A stretch of 64,000 nt of DNA. Source: Alphaproteobacteria bacterium. GTDB lineage: Bacteria > Pseudomonadota > Alphaproteobacteria > WRAU01 > Hepatincolaceae. Positions 17,255 through 25,252 of the stretch are shown piece after piece. The stretch is from assembly GCA_009780035.1 (NCBI GenBank), contig WRAU01000007.1, forward strand, positions 1 to 64,000, in the 5' to 3' direction. The stretch's first letter is position 1. Every line of letters begins with the position of its first letter. Position numbers and translations under genes: made by a program. The notes beneath the pieces were generated by a model, which saw only the letters and a program-made list of their open reading frames with translations, had not been told where the DNA came from and made no database searches.

Positions 17255-18608
17255 AGTTATAAGTTTATTCTTAATTTTATTTGTTAGTATATTTTTTTCT
17301 AAATCAGCTTACAGTTTAACTGTGTATGAAGTGATAGAAAGGGTAGTCAATAACTCTCCAGAATTAAGAGTTATTTTTGAGAAGAAAAATCAAGCTGTAG
17401 CGGGATTTAAAGATCAAAGATCTCAATATCTTCCTCAAATATATACTATTTTCAATAGAGAGTATAATAAAAATGATCCAATAACCTCTACTGCTGATTC
17501 TGCTTGGGAGGCTTATAATAAGCTGCAAGTAATTTTAGAGCAAAGAATTTTTGATGTTGAGCAAATGACAAGAATATTAAGTTCTGCCCAAGCTGTGCAA
17601 TCTCAAGAATTTGAAAATCAAAAACTATTAGAATCTTTAATTCAGTTAGCGGTAATATCTTACTATGATGTTATTCAAAGTGAGTATCTTGTTTCCATTA
17701 ATAAGGAATATTTAAGGCAAGTTAGAGAAATAGAAACTTTAACAACTAATATGAGAAATCAAGGTGATGCTACATTAGGTGATGTTAATTTAGTTCAATC
17801 AAGATTGGCTTCAGCTAACTCTAACTTAATTTTATCTCAAGCAAATTTAGATAAAACTAGATTAAGATTAGCCTATTTATTAAACTTAGTAGATAAAAAT
17901 CAAATTAACTCTTCCGTAGCAGTTTTACCTGAGCTTACTAATAAGGACTTTTATGATTTAGGCGATAAAGTTATCAATATGATTCCTCTTACTGCTGAAG
18001 GTTTAATAAATGAAGTGTTAGCAAATAATATTGATATATTAATAATTCGTTCAAACCTTTGTTTATCTGGTTATGACTTAGAGGTGCAAAAATCAAGATA
18101 TTTACCTGTAGTAAACTTAACTGGTGAGTTAAGAAGTGAAGAAAGCAGAACTGGTTCTGGTTTTACAAGATATGGTAAATTAACTTTTGAAGCAAGATAC
18201 TCTATCTTTGATGGTGGCAGCAGAGAAGCTGGGGTTAAAAAATTCTCAGCAGCTTTAAAAGAATTAGAATATCAGTATGATATTATGGTAAGAGATACCA
18301 GTGATAGATCTTTCTCTACTTTTAACTTGTTGAGATCTTACGAACAACAAAGATTATCAATTTTAAAAGAAATTGAAGCTACAGAAGAAGTTGATAGAAT
18401 TTATAACATTCAGTTCCAATTTGCTAGCCGTAGTTTAATTGATAGATTAGATAACCTTGAAAGACTATCTAATGCTAGAGCTAAATTAGTGCAAACTGAT
18501 TATTCTATCTTATCTTCTCGGTTGCAAGTTTTATTACTAATGGGTAATTTTGTAGAGTTCTTTGGCTTCCAAAACTACTTAGAAACTAATAACTTAAAAT
18601 TATGTTAG
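17247..18608 (+). CDS. TolC-family outer-membrane channel protein
   Basis: A 453-residue exported protein with a signal peptide ending SKSAYS. The body has the two-fold outer-membrane efflux protein pattern: long helices with LTVYEVIERVVNNSPELRV at the start of the mature chain, MRNQGDATLGDVNLVQSRLA in the first repeat, and a second repeat beginning VLANNIDILIIRSNL. TolC proteins form trimeric tunnels across outer membrane and periplasm for type I secretion or efflux. No ABC exporter or membrane-fusion gene is nearby; instead the gene overlaps the MotB-like gene, so the tunnel may work with the stator. Confidence 0.88.
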   Translation: MVRVISLFLILFVSIFFSKSAYSLTVYEVIERVVNNSPELRVIFEKKNQAVAGFKDQRSQYLPQIYTIFNREYNKNDPITSTADSAWEAYNKLQVILEQRIFDVEQMTRILSSAQAVQSQEFENQKLLESLIQLAVISYYDVIQSEYLVSINKEYLRQVREIETLTTNMRNQGDATLGDVNLVQSRLASANSNLILSQANLDKTRLRLAYLLNLVDKNQINSSVAVLPELTNKDFYDLGDKVINMIPLTAEGLINEVLANNIDILIIRSNLCLSGYDLEVQKSRYLPVVNLTGELRSEESRTGSGFTRYGKLTFEARYSIFDGGSREAGVKKFSAALKELEYQYDIMVRDTSDRSFSTFNLLRSYEQQRLSILKEIEATEEVDRIYNIQFQFASRSLIDRLDNLERLSNARAKLVQTDYSILSSRLQVLLLMGNFVEFFGFQNYLETNNLKLC

Positions 18609-18642
18609 TATAATTTTACGAAAGAAATCTAATGTTTATAAA

Positions 18643-18673
18643 AAAAGGAGTATAATTATTTTATACTCCTTTT
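18643..18673 (+). terminator. Rho-independent terminator of the stator-TolC operon
   Basis: A perfect 13-base stem, AAAAGGAGTATAA (18643-18655) with its complement (18661-18673), ends in TTTT and lies 34 bases after the TolC-like stop. The A-run on the left makes it able to act in both directions. Confidence 0.85.
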
Positions 18674-18911
18674 ATTTATCTTTTATAGATTTATTAATTC
18701 TGTATTATAACAAAAAAGATCAATAAAATATATAATACCGATAAAAGCCGTAACTTATTTACATCCTAATTACACAGATGTTTGATATTATGATAAACTA
18801 TTTTCTAGGGATTAAATTTTAATTTATTTAGTTATCTTAATTTTTAACTTTCAAATTAATTTAAGTATTTTAATTTACTTTAATAAAACAACAACTTTAA
18901 ATTTTATTTTA
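18674..18911. other. AT-rich intergenic region, no gene seen
   Basis: Very AT-rich sequence with stops in all frames and no hairpin or ribosome-binding site that I can support. It separates the stator operon's terminator from the candidate small RNA. Confidence 0.5.
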
Positions 18912-18941
18912 TTGCTTAAGGCATAAAATATGTATTATAAT
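18912..18941 (+). promoter_or_regulatory. Promoter for candidate small RNA
   Basis: TTGCTT (18912-18917) and TATAAT (18936-18941) are spaced by 18 bases. The predicted transcript start, near 18948, coincides with the left arm of the first hairpin of the candidate RNA. AT-rich DNA yields such matches by chance. Confidence 0.45.
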
Positions 18942-18947
18942 ATAATT

Positions 18948-19050
18948 GATTCAGTGATATTATAATAATAAAATTGTAAAGAGGAAGGCGCACTGAATAC
19001 TATCTTTATATCTAGCTTGGATTGATATTCATCTAAGCTAGATATTTTTT
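18948..19050 (+). ncRNA. Candidate structured small RNA (~100 nt)
   Basis: Two hairpins follow a promoter-like pair. The first closes ATTCAGTG (18949-18956) on CACTGAAT (18991-18998) around a loop holding a purine-rich GAGGAAGGCG segment. The second is a 15-base stem (19008-19022 with 19031-19045, one G-T pair) followed by a T-run, a classic terminator. No reading frame of useful length runs through it, and neighbouring genes are 340 bases left and 160 bases right. It does not match 6S, 4.5S, tmRNA or RNase P RNA as I know them. An RNA gene is inferred, not shown. Confidence 0.45.
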
Positions 19051-19211
19051 GTAAGTATTTTATATGGAGTCTATTTCTTATAATTTACAGCAAAATGTTT
19101 CTATAAAAATTGATTCTATAATTTTTTATTAACCTAATTACTATGCTTAAGGGCATAACTAGTATATGAGATTTTTGGTATTATGTTTATTTTTCATTAA
19201 AATTATGAGTA

Positions 19212-20687
19212 TTATCCAATAATTTCATTGAGCTTAGCAATAAGCTGTTCTTTTTCGCCGCTGCCATTGGTTTTAAAACGAATTAATGGAATATTATATT
19301 TTTGTAAAATAGAATTTTTTAGAATATCTCTATGATATTGCTTGCTTCCCTTTTTATGATAATCAAAACCATCAACCTCAATAACAATAACTGGCATTTT
19401 ACTAAGTTTATCAAAAATCAGGAAATCTACATGGGTTAAAATATTTTTCGCATAAATTTTCTCATTATCTCCTAGCTTGCTCATATCTCGTAGTAGCATT
19501 TGCAAAGGTACAAAACTAGCAACATCAAATTTGGCGAAATGTTCCTCCTTTAAAACTTCGCCTATTAACGCAAACATTAGATTTTCACTGTCAAAATCAG
19601 AAATTTTCTTTTGATTTCTTAAAAACTCCTGCTTTTTATGATAATAACCCTTATATAAATAATCAAAAACCGAATAAACTTCACTTTTAATAATTTCTAA
19701 ATTATTATATTTAATATAATTCTCTAAATCGCCGATATTAGTATCCACAGCTTCATCATCACTTACAACCACTATAAGTTGATTAATTGCCCGAGAAACT
19801 GCCACATTCAAGCGATTAGCATTATCAGCAAATGCAGAAATTTTATTATCTACCGTGCTTAAAATCACCACTTCTTTTTCACGCCCTTGAAATTTATCTA
19901 CCGTATCGGCTTGAAACTTTGTATCGGCAAAGGCAGTCTGCAGGGCATTTGTTTGTTTCCTATAAGGGCTAACAATTCCCACATCGCAATTCTCAAGCCT
20001 TTGCTGCGAAATAACCTCATGTTTTATAACATCAATCTGCCTTTGGTTAATATGATTTCTATCATGATTTCCGGATACGGTTTTATAAAGTATAAGCGGC
20101 TGTTCTTTATTATTTTCGCTTAAAATAATCAGCTGATTGTTATAAAACTTTTGATTGCAAAATTCTATTATTTTAGGGTGGCAGCGATAATGCTCCCTTA
20201 GTAAGACTTTAGGTGCTTGCGGGAATAACTCACTACAACTCAACAAAATACTATGATTGTTATAACGATATATTTCAGCTACATTAAATTTATTCCATAT
20301 TATATCAGTAGATTTCGCAGTTTTAGGCTCAACCACATTGGGCAACTGCTTTAGGTCGCCAACCACCACAATGTTTTTGGCACAATACATTGCTAGGCTG
20401 CCGGTGGCAATATCTACCTGCGAGGCTTCATCAATAATTACATAATCATACAGTGTATTTTTAGATAAGCTGCTGATAAGCGAATAGGTGGTGGATAAAA
20501 TTACAGGGTAATATTTTAAGAATTTATAAGAATTTTTCCATAAATCTTCACTTGTAAAGCTAGTTTTAGTTAAATTTTTATATTTTTGCGATAAATTATT
20601 ATGGAATAATTTTAAAGATAAACTTGAGGATTCCTTCATTTTAGCATTAAAATTAAAATCCTCAAGCTCGTTTTCTGTTGCTTGCAA
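19212..20687 (-). pseudogene. UPF1/DNA2-like SF1 helicase, C-terminal half with DUF2726-like nuclease (frameshifted)
   Basis: This 491-codon frame holds the second half of a superfamily 1 helicase: Walker B IIDEASQVD, VVGDLKQLPNVV, LREHYRCHPKIIEFCN, and the last helicase motifs VDKFQGREKEVVILS and RLNVAVSRA. A C-terminal domain (about residues 365-491) has HVDFLIFDK, VIVIEVDGFDYH, RDILKNSILQKYNIPLIRFK, like DUF2726 nuclease-fold domains. The TTG at its edge is not a true start: the frame stays open upstream as YYITKINELSKLL, the natural continuation of the N-terminal half at 20696. One base missing in an A-run near 20728 would explain the break. Confidence 0.8.
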
Positions 20688-20695
20688 TAGTTTAC

Positions 20696-21751
20696 TTAGC
20701 TCATTAATTTTTGTGATGTAGTAGCTTTTTGGCAGAGTTTAATCATAATTTCTGGAGCAAGTTTATAAAATTCTTTAGTTTTAACTCCAAAGCGAAAGTA
20801 GTTAATCATTCTTGTAAAAAAATTTGGTTTTTTGTTATTACGAAGATATTTTTCGCATAAAAACCATAATTCCATAGATTTACTAGAGTTTATAGGCTTT
20901 AAGCATACAGATACAAAATTATCACTATATTGGCAGTATTCATTAAAATGCTGATATTCTAAATTAACTCCCGCTATTTCTTGCTTTAAGCTAGATAATT
21001 CATTTTTTTTAGCAAGCATAATTTCTAATTGCTGAGAAAGGCTAATTAAAGATTGCTTGGTTTTAATTTCTTCTAAGGGATTAATCTCCCAAGCCAACAA
21101 ATTAGGCAAAGGCTTTTGTTCTTCTATAAATTTTTGCTTGTTCTCGCTACTGCCAAGGTTAGCAGAAATAAAATCTACATGATATTTTTTTAATTTTTCA
21201 AACACATTCATAGTGGCAGAATTGTTGTTAGAAACTACAGCAACAGTTTTGCCCTGCATTACTAAGTTGGCGATAATATTTAAAATTGTTTGAGTTTTGC
21301 CGGTGCCAGGAGGACCTTCAATAATGCTGAAAGGGTTAGTCAGAGCGTTATCAATCGCTTTTTTCTGCGATAAATTAAAACCAAAGGGATAAATTGTAAA
21401 AGATGGGGGGTATGGCTTATTTTCAGGAAACCTTCCACTTAAAAAAGCAGCAAGAATAGTGTTTTTATTAATAAAATCAATTTTTTCATAATGATTTTGT
21501 AGAATGTTTTGGTCGCCATTTTTAATGCCAATTTCGTATGCGATACTTTTAAGATAGTTAAAGCAATTGCTGGAAGTACTTTCATTTAAAATAGAATGAA
21601 TAATTTCAACATTGCCGGCATTGTATGAAAAAGTTCTACCATCATTAAAGGTAATGCTGACTTTGTTGTCTTTTAAGTGGTAAGACTTAATATCGGCAGT
21701 CCTATCCTTGCCTTTAATGATGATTTTACTTTTTTGTTGGTATTCATTCAT
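20696..21751 (-). pseudogene. UPF1/DNA2-like SF1 helicase, N-terminal half (frameshifted)
   Basis: The first half of the same helicase, 351 codons. It carries PFGFNLSQKKAIDNAL (Q motif region) and Walker A IIEGPPGTGKTQTILNIIANL, then a helical insert, and stops at LMS just past LCQKATTSQ. The Walker B and later motifs are in the other frame downstream. I place the start at the ATG 21751, preceded by GAGG at a six-base gap, rather than the upstream TTG. Restoring one A in the CAAAAAG tract near 20728 would fuse both halves into a protein of about 850 residues. Loss of function, a programmed shift, or a sequencing error all fit. Confidence 0.8.
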
Positions 21752-21822
21752 CTTTTGCCTCAATTACTACTATAAATTAGCATAAGCAAGGCAAAAAGTC
21801 TATTATAAGAGCTAAGCTACAG

Positions 21823-22236
21823 TTAAGCCCAAATTGGCTGCCATACTACGCCGAATTTGTCAACTATCCATGCACATTTGCGGATATGACCTACGCATTC
21901 TGGTCCCATCATCACGACGCCGCCTTCAGCAAGAGCTTTAAATATGGCGTCAAATTCAGCCTCGTCTTTGCAGTCTATACATAAAGAATTTGCCCAGTTA
22001 AATTCAGGGCAGGCATGAGCTTCAGTCATATCTAAAAACATAATATGTTCTTCGCCTATGCTAAGCTGACCGAACATTACTCTTTTTTTATCACCCTCAG
22101 TAGCAGCCATTGGGTGATCGCCATACGGCTCGCATTTGGTAATTTTAGTGTTAGGAATAATTCCAGCGTAAAATTTCATAGCCTCTTCAGCACGACCATT
22201 GAAAGTTAGGAAAGGCGTAATTTTTTGTTTTTGCAT
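21823..22236 (-). CDS. VOC-fold PhnB-like protein
   Basis: A 137-residue protein of the PhnB/3-demethylubiquinone-methyltransferase-like branch of the vicinal oxygen chelate superfamily. KITPFLTFNGRAEEAMKFY is the characteristic start, GEEHIMFLD and FNWANSLCIDCKDE mark the central strand region, and FGVVWQPIW is the standard end. Such proteins are usually of unknown substrate; metal-binding residues are not obvious. It stands alone, facing away from the P-type ATPase at 22452. Confidence 0.85.
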   Translation of the reverse strand: MQKQKITPFLTFNGRAEEAMKFYAGIIPNTKITKCEPYGDHPMAATEGDKKRVMFGQLSIGEEHIMFLDMTEAHACPEFNWANSLCIDCKDEAEFDAIFKALAEGGVVMMGPECVGHIRKCAWIVDKFGVVWQPIWA

Positions 22237-22451
22237 CAGTTTTCTCTAGTTTTCTATATTAATATAAAAGTATGAAAGCATATATAATTATAAAGAATAT
22301 ATATTTTTTTACAAGGTAATAAAACCCATGGTAATACTACCTAAAATTATTTTTGTAAATGCGTTAATTAATGTGTTATAATTTTATTTAAAGCTGTTTG
22401 ATTCTATAGTCCATGTATTTATAATAAAAAATAATAAGGAAATAATTCACC

Positions 22452-25061
22452 ATGAATTGGCATGAGAAAAGTAAAGAAGATGTTCTTAAGGAGTTAGATT
22501 CTAATATTGATAACGGGTTATCCTTAGCTAGTGTTGAAAAATTACAGCAGAAGCATGGGAAAAACGAGTTTGCAGAACCTCCGGCAGAGAGTATTTTTTC
22601 TATGATAGTGCGGCACATGAAAGACCTTGCCACTATAATATTATGTATAGCTGCTTTTATATCATTGTTGATGGTAATCTTTCAAGGCGATGATATTTAT
22701 AAATTTATTGCAATTACTGGAATAATTATTTTAAATCTCACCCTAGCTATCACTCAAGAAAGGGGAGCTGAAAGGTCGCTCGCTGCACTTAAAAAACTTA
22801 GCAGTCCTACCAATATTGTTTTGCGTGAGGGCAAACGGCAAGAAATTCCCTCTACTGAATTAGTAGTAGGAGATATTATATTCTTGAAGACTGGCGATAT
22901 GATATCAGCAGACGCAAGATTGCTGGAAAGCACTAATCTTATGGTAGACGAAGCAGCCCTTACCGGCGAGAGCGTTTCTTCAGAAAAAGACTCTAATCTT
23001 ATATTGCCTGAACAAACAGTCGTAGGCGATCAAAAAAACATGGTATTTGCTGGTTGCCTTGTGGTGGCTGGGCATGCTAAAGCGATTGTTGTTGCTACAG
23101 CCATGAAAACTCAAGTGGGTATTATTGCCGGCTATTTAAACAGCACAGTAAAACTACAAACTCCACTGCAAATAAGAATTAATAAATTAGGTAAAATTAT
23201 AAGTATTGTAGCAATTCTTTCTGCTATCTTGTTGTTAATATCTGGTTTGCTTAGAGGTTGGGATCTTTTAGAACTAGCTTTGCTGGCAATTGCCCTATGT
23301 GTGGCAGCTGTGCCAGAAACTTTGCCTTTAATTGTAACCCTAACCTTAGCCCATGGCGTAAAGGAAATGGTTAAAAAGCATGCCCTTATAAGAAAATTGC
23401 AAGCAGTAGAAACATTAGGCAGCACCTCAATAATTTGTTCCGATAAAACTGGCACGCTTACCCAAAATCGTATGGCGGTTAAAAAATTATGGGCTGGTGA
23501 TGGCGATCCTTTTAGCGATGAAGATAATTTTTCGGCAGCCCAATTAGACCTATTAAGTAAGTTTGCTTTTGCCACAAATGCGACGATGGAAACTAACTCC
23601 AATGGTGAAGTTGTGGTAATCGGCTCGCCTACGGAATCGGCAATTATGAATTTATTAATTGCTAAGGGAATTGATAAAAAAGCAGCAGAAAAAAACTTTC
23701 CAAGGGTTGAAGAAATTCCATTTTCTTCAGAACGCAAAATGGCAACTTTTATCCAGAAAGACCCTGAAGGCGGCTATAGAGTATTAACTCTTGGGGCTTA
23801 TGATAGAGTTCCGTTTAAAAATACCTCTGTTGAGCGGGATAAAATGCACGATAATTTTGCTGAAAATGCTTTGCGGATATTAGCTCTTGGCAGCAAGCAT
23901 ATAGCTGAAATTCCAACTAATTTAAGCGATGTAGAGCGTGAGCTAGAATTTGAAGGCATACTTGGAATTATAGATCCGCCGCGTCCAGAGGCTATAACCA
24001 GCGTGGCAATTGCTAAAGCGGCAGGCGTGCGGACAGTAATGATCACGGGAGACCATGCCATTACTGCCAAAGCCATTGCTAAGCAAGTCGGCATATTAAA
24101 TGATGGCGACAAGGTTATAACAGGAGTAGAGTTAGCTCAAAAAAGCCAAGAAGAACTTGAGGCAGCGGTTAAAGACTATTCTGTTTATGCTAGGGTTTCT
24201 CCGGAGGATAAAATCCGTATAGTTAAGGCTTGGCAATCGCATAATGAAGTTGTGGCTATGACCGGTGATGGTGTTAATGATGCTCCTGCATTAAAAAGAG
24301 CTGATGTTGGTGTGGCAATGGGTATAACAGGCACAGAAGTTTCTAAAAGTGCATCTGATATGGTTTTAACCGATGATAATTTTGCTTCAATTGTTGACGC
24401 TATTAAATACGGGCGGAATGTTTTTGCCAATATCCAGAAAACTGTCTATTTTCTTTTAACCTGTAATTTCTCTGAAATTATCTTAATATTAGGTGCAGGC
24501 ATGATGGGTTGGGGCATTCCTTTAACGCCTATTATGATATTATTTATTAATGTGCTAGCCGATGGTGTGCCGGGCATGGCTTTGGCTCTTGAAAAACCAG
24601 CCCCAGAAATAATGCAGCGGAAGCCTGTGGGCAGAAAAGAAAGTATATTCAATGGCTATAAATTTGTAATAACTATGCAAACTATGGCATTCGTAGCAGT
24701 TGGCTGGGTTGCTTATTATATTGGAAAATTTATTCCATTAGACAACTATATTATGCCATCGCACGAATTAGGGCAAACTTTGGCATTTATTGTAATAGGC
24801 TGGACTTCTATTTTTCATATATTTACTGTCCGCAGCCGCTACTCTATTATTAAAAGCAATATAGGAGATAATCCATTATTAGCGTATCTTGCTTTATTGA
24901 TGACCATGTCTTTTATACCAATTGCTTTAATACCGCAGGTGGGTGCAATATTTGATGTGGTTCCAATAAATACTAATCATTGGCTGGTGATAGCAGGGCT
25001 TTCAATTATTCCTACCATAATAGCTGAAATTCATAAGTTTATTACAAAGGAAAGAGTGTAA
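22452..25061 (+). CDS. P-type cation-transporting ATPase, calcium-pump-like (type II)
   Basis: An 869-residue membrane pump. Order: N-terminal cation ATPase domain, actuator with TGESVSSEK, helix 4 motif AAVPETLP, phosphorylation site DKTGTLT (Asp331), KMATFIQKD in the nucleotide domain, TGDHAITAKAIA, MTGDGVNDAPALKRADVG, and helix 6 NVLADGVPG. These fit type IIA/IIB pumps that export Ca2+ (or Na+/Mn2+). Helix 6 has NxxAD rather than the NxxTD of well-studied Ca2+ pumps, so the ion is uncertain. Length is normal and no neighbour shares its operon. Confidence 0.9.
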   Translation: MNWHEKSKEDVLKELDSNIDNGLSLASVEKLQQKHGKNEFAEPPAESIFSMIVRHMKDLATIILCIAAFISLLMVIFQGDDIYKFIAITGIIILNLTLAITQERGAERSLAALKKLSSPTNIVLREGKRQEIPSTELVVGDIIFLKTGDMISADARLLESTNLMVDEAALTGESVSSEKDSNLILPEQTVVGDQKNMVFAGCLVVAGHAKAIVVATAMKTQVGIIAGYLNSTVKLQTPLQIRINKLGKIISIVAILSAILLLISGLLRGWDLLELALLAIALCVAAVPETLPLIVTLTLAHGVKEMVKKHALIRKLQAVETLGSTSIICSDKTGTLTQNRMAVKKLWAGDGDPFSDEDNFSAAQLDLLSKFAFATNATMETNSNGEVVVIGSPTESAIMNLLIAKGIDKKAAEKNFPRVEEIPFSSERKMATFIQKDPEGGYRVLTLGAYDRVPFKNTSVERDKMHDNFAENALRILALGSKHIAEIPTNLSDVERELEFEGILGIIDPPRPEAITSVAIAKAAGVRTVMITGDHAITAKAIAKQVGILNDGDKVITGVELAQKSQEELEAAVKDYSVYARVSPEDKIRIVKAWQSHNEVVAMTGDGVNDAPALKRADVGVAMGITGTEVSKSASDMVLTDDNFASIVDAIKYGRNVFANIQKTVYFLLTCNFSEIILILGAGMMGWGIPLTPIMILFINVLADGVPGMALALEKPAPEIMQRKPVGRKESIFNGYKFVITMQTMAFVAVGWVAYYIGKFIPLDNYIMPSHELGQTLAFIVIGWTSIFHIFTVRSRYSIIKSNIGDNPLLAYLALLMTMSFIPIALIPQVGAIFDVVPINTNHWLVIAGLSIIPTIIAEIHKFITKERV

Positions 25062-25156
25062 AATCATCATGCAATAACAGTTGTCATGATCTCTGCAATT
25101 TTATTACAAACTAATTTCAAATAAATTTTTTAAGCAATTAAATAGTTTAGATATTA

Positions 25157-25184
25157 CAACCCTTTATTAATATTAATAAAGGGT
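25157..25184. promoter_or_regulatory. Perfect 28-base palindrome upstream of autotransporter
   Basis: AACCCTTTATTAAT is followed directly by its reverse complement. It lies 96 bases after the ATPase stop and abuts the palindrome that overlaps the autotransporter promoter. With no T-run it looks more like a protein-binding site than a terminator. Confidence 0.5.
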
Positions 25185-25220
25185 TAAAAGTCTTGACAGA
25201 CTTTTAACAATACTTATACT
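25183..25220 (+). promoter_or_regulatory. Promoter with operator-like palindrome centred on the -35 box
   Basis: A consensus TTGACA (25193-25198) and TATACT (25215-25220) are spaced by 16 bases. Exact inverted arms GTTAAAAGTC (25183-25192) and GACTTTTAAC (25199-25208) enclose the -35 box precisely. A repressor bound here would block RNA polymerase, so the downstream surface protein is probably regulated. The regulator is unknown. Confidence 0.7.
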
Positions 25221-25252
25221 TGTATAGTATTATTTGTTAAAGGAATAAAATA

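Noticed and set aside
18948-19050. 4.5S/SRP RNA, 6S RNA or a known riboswitch
   Set aside because: The conserved SRP tetraloop region and the 6S bubble are absent, and no known aptamer core was seen; I keep it only as an unnamed candidate.
11624-21751. Zorya anti-phage system (ZorA, ZorB plus helicase)
   Set aside because: The tailed MotA-like and MotB-like pair recalls ZorAB, but the third gene is a TolC channel, the helicase is of the UPF1 type on the opposite strand beyond a terminator, and no ZorC, ZorD or ZorE was recognised.
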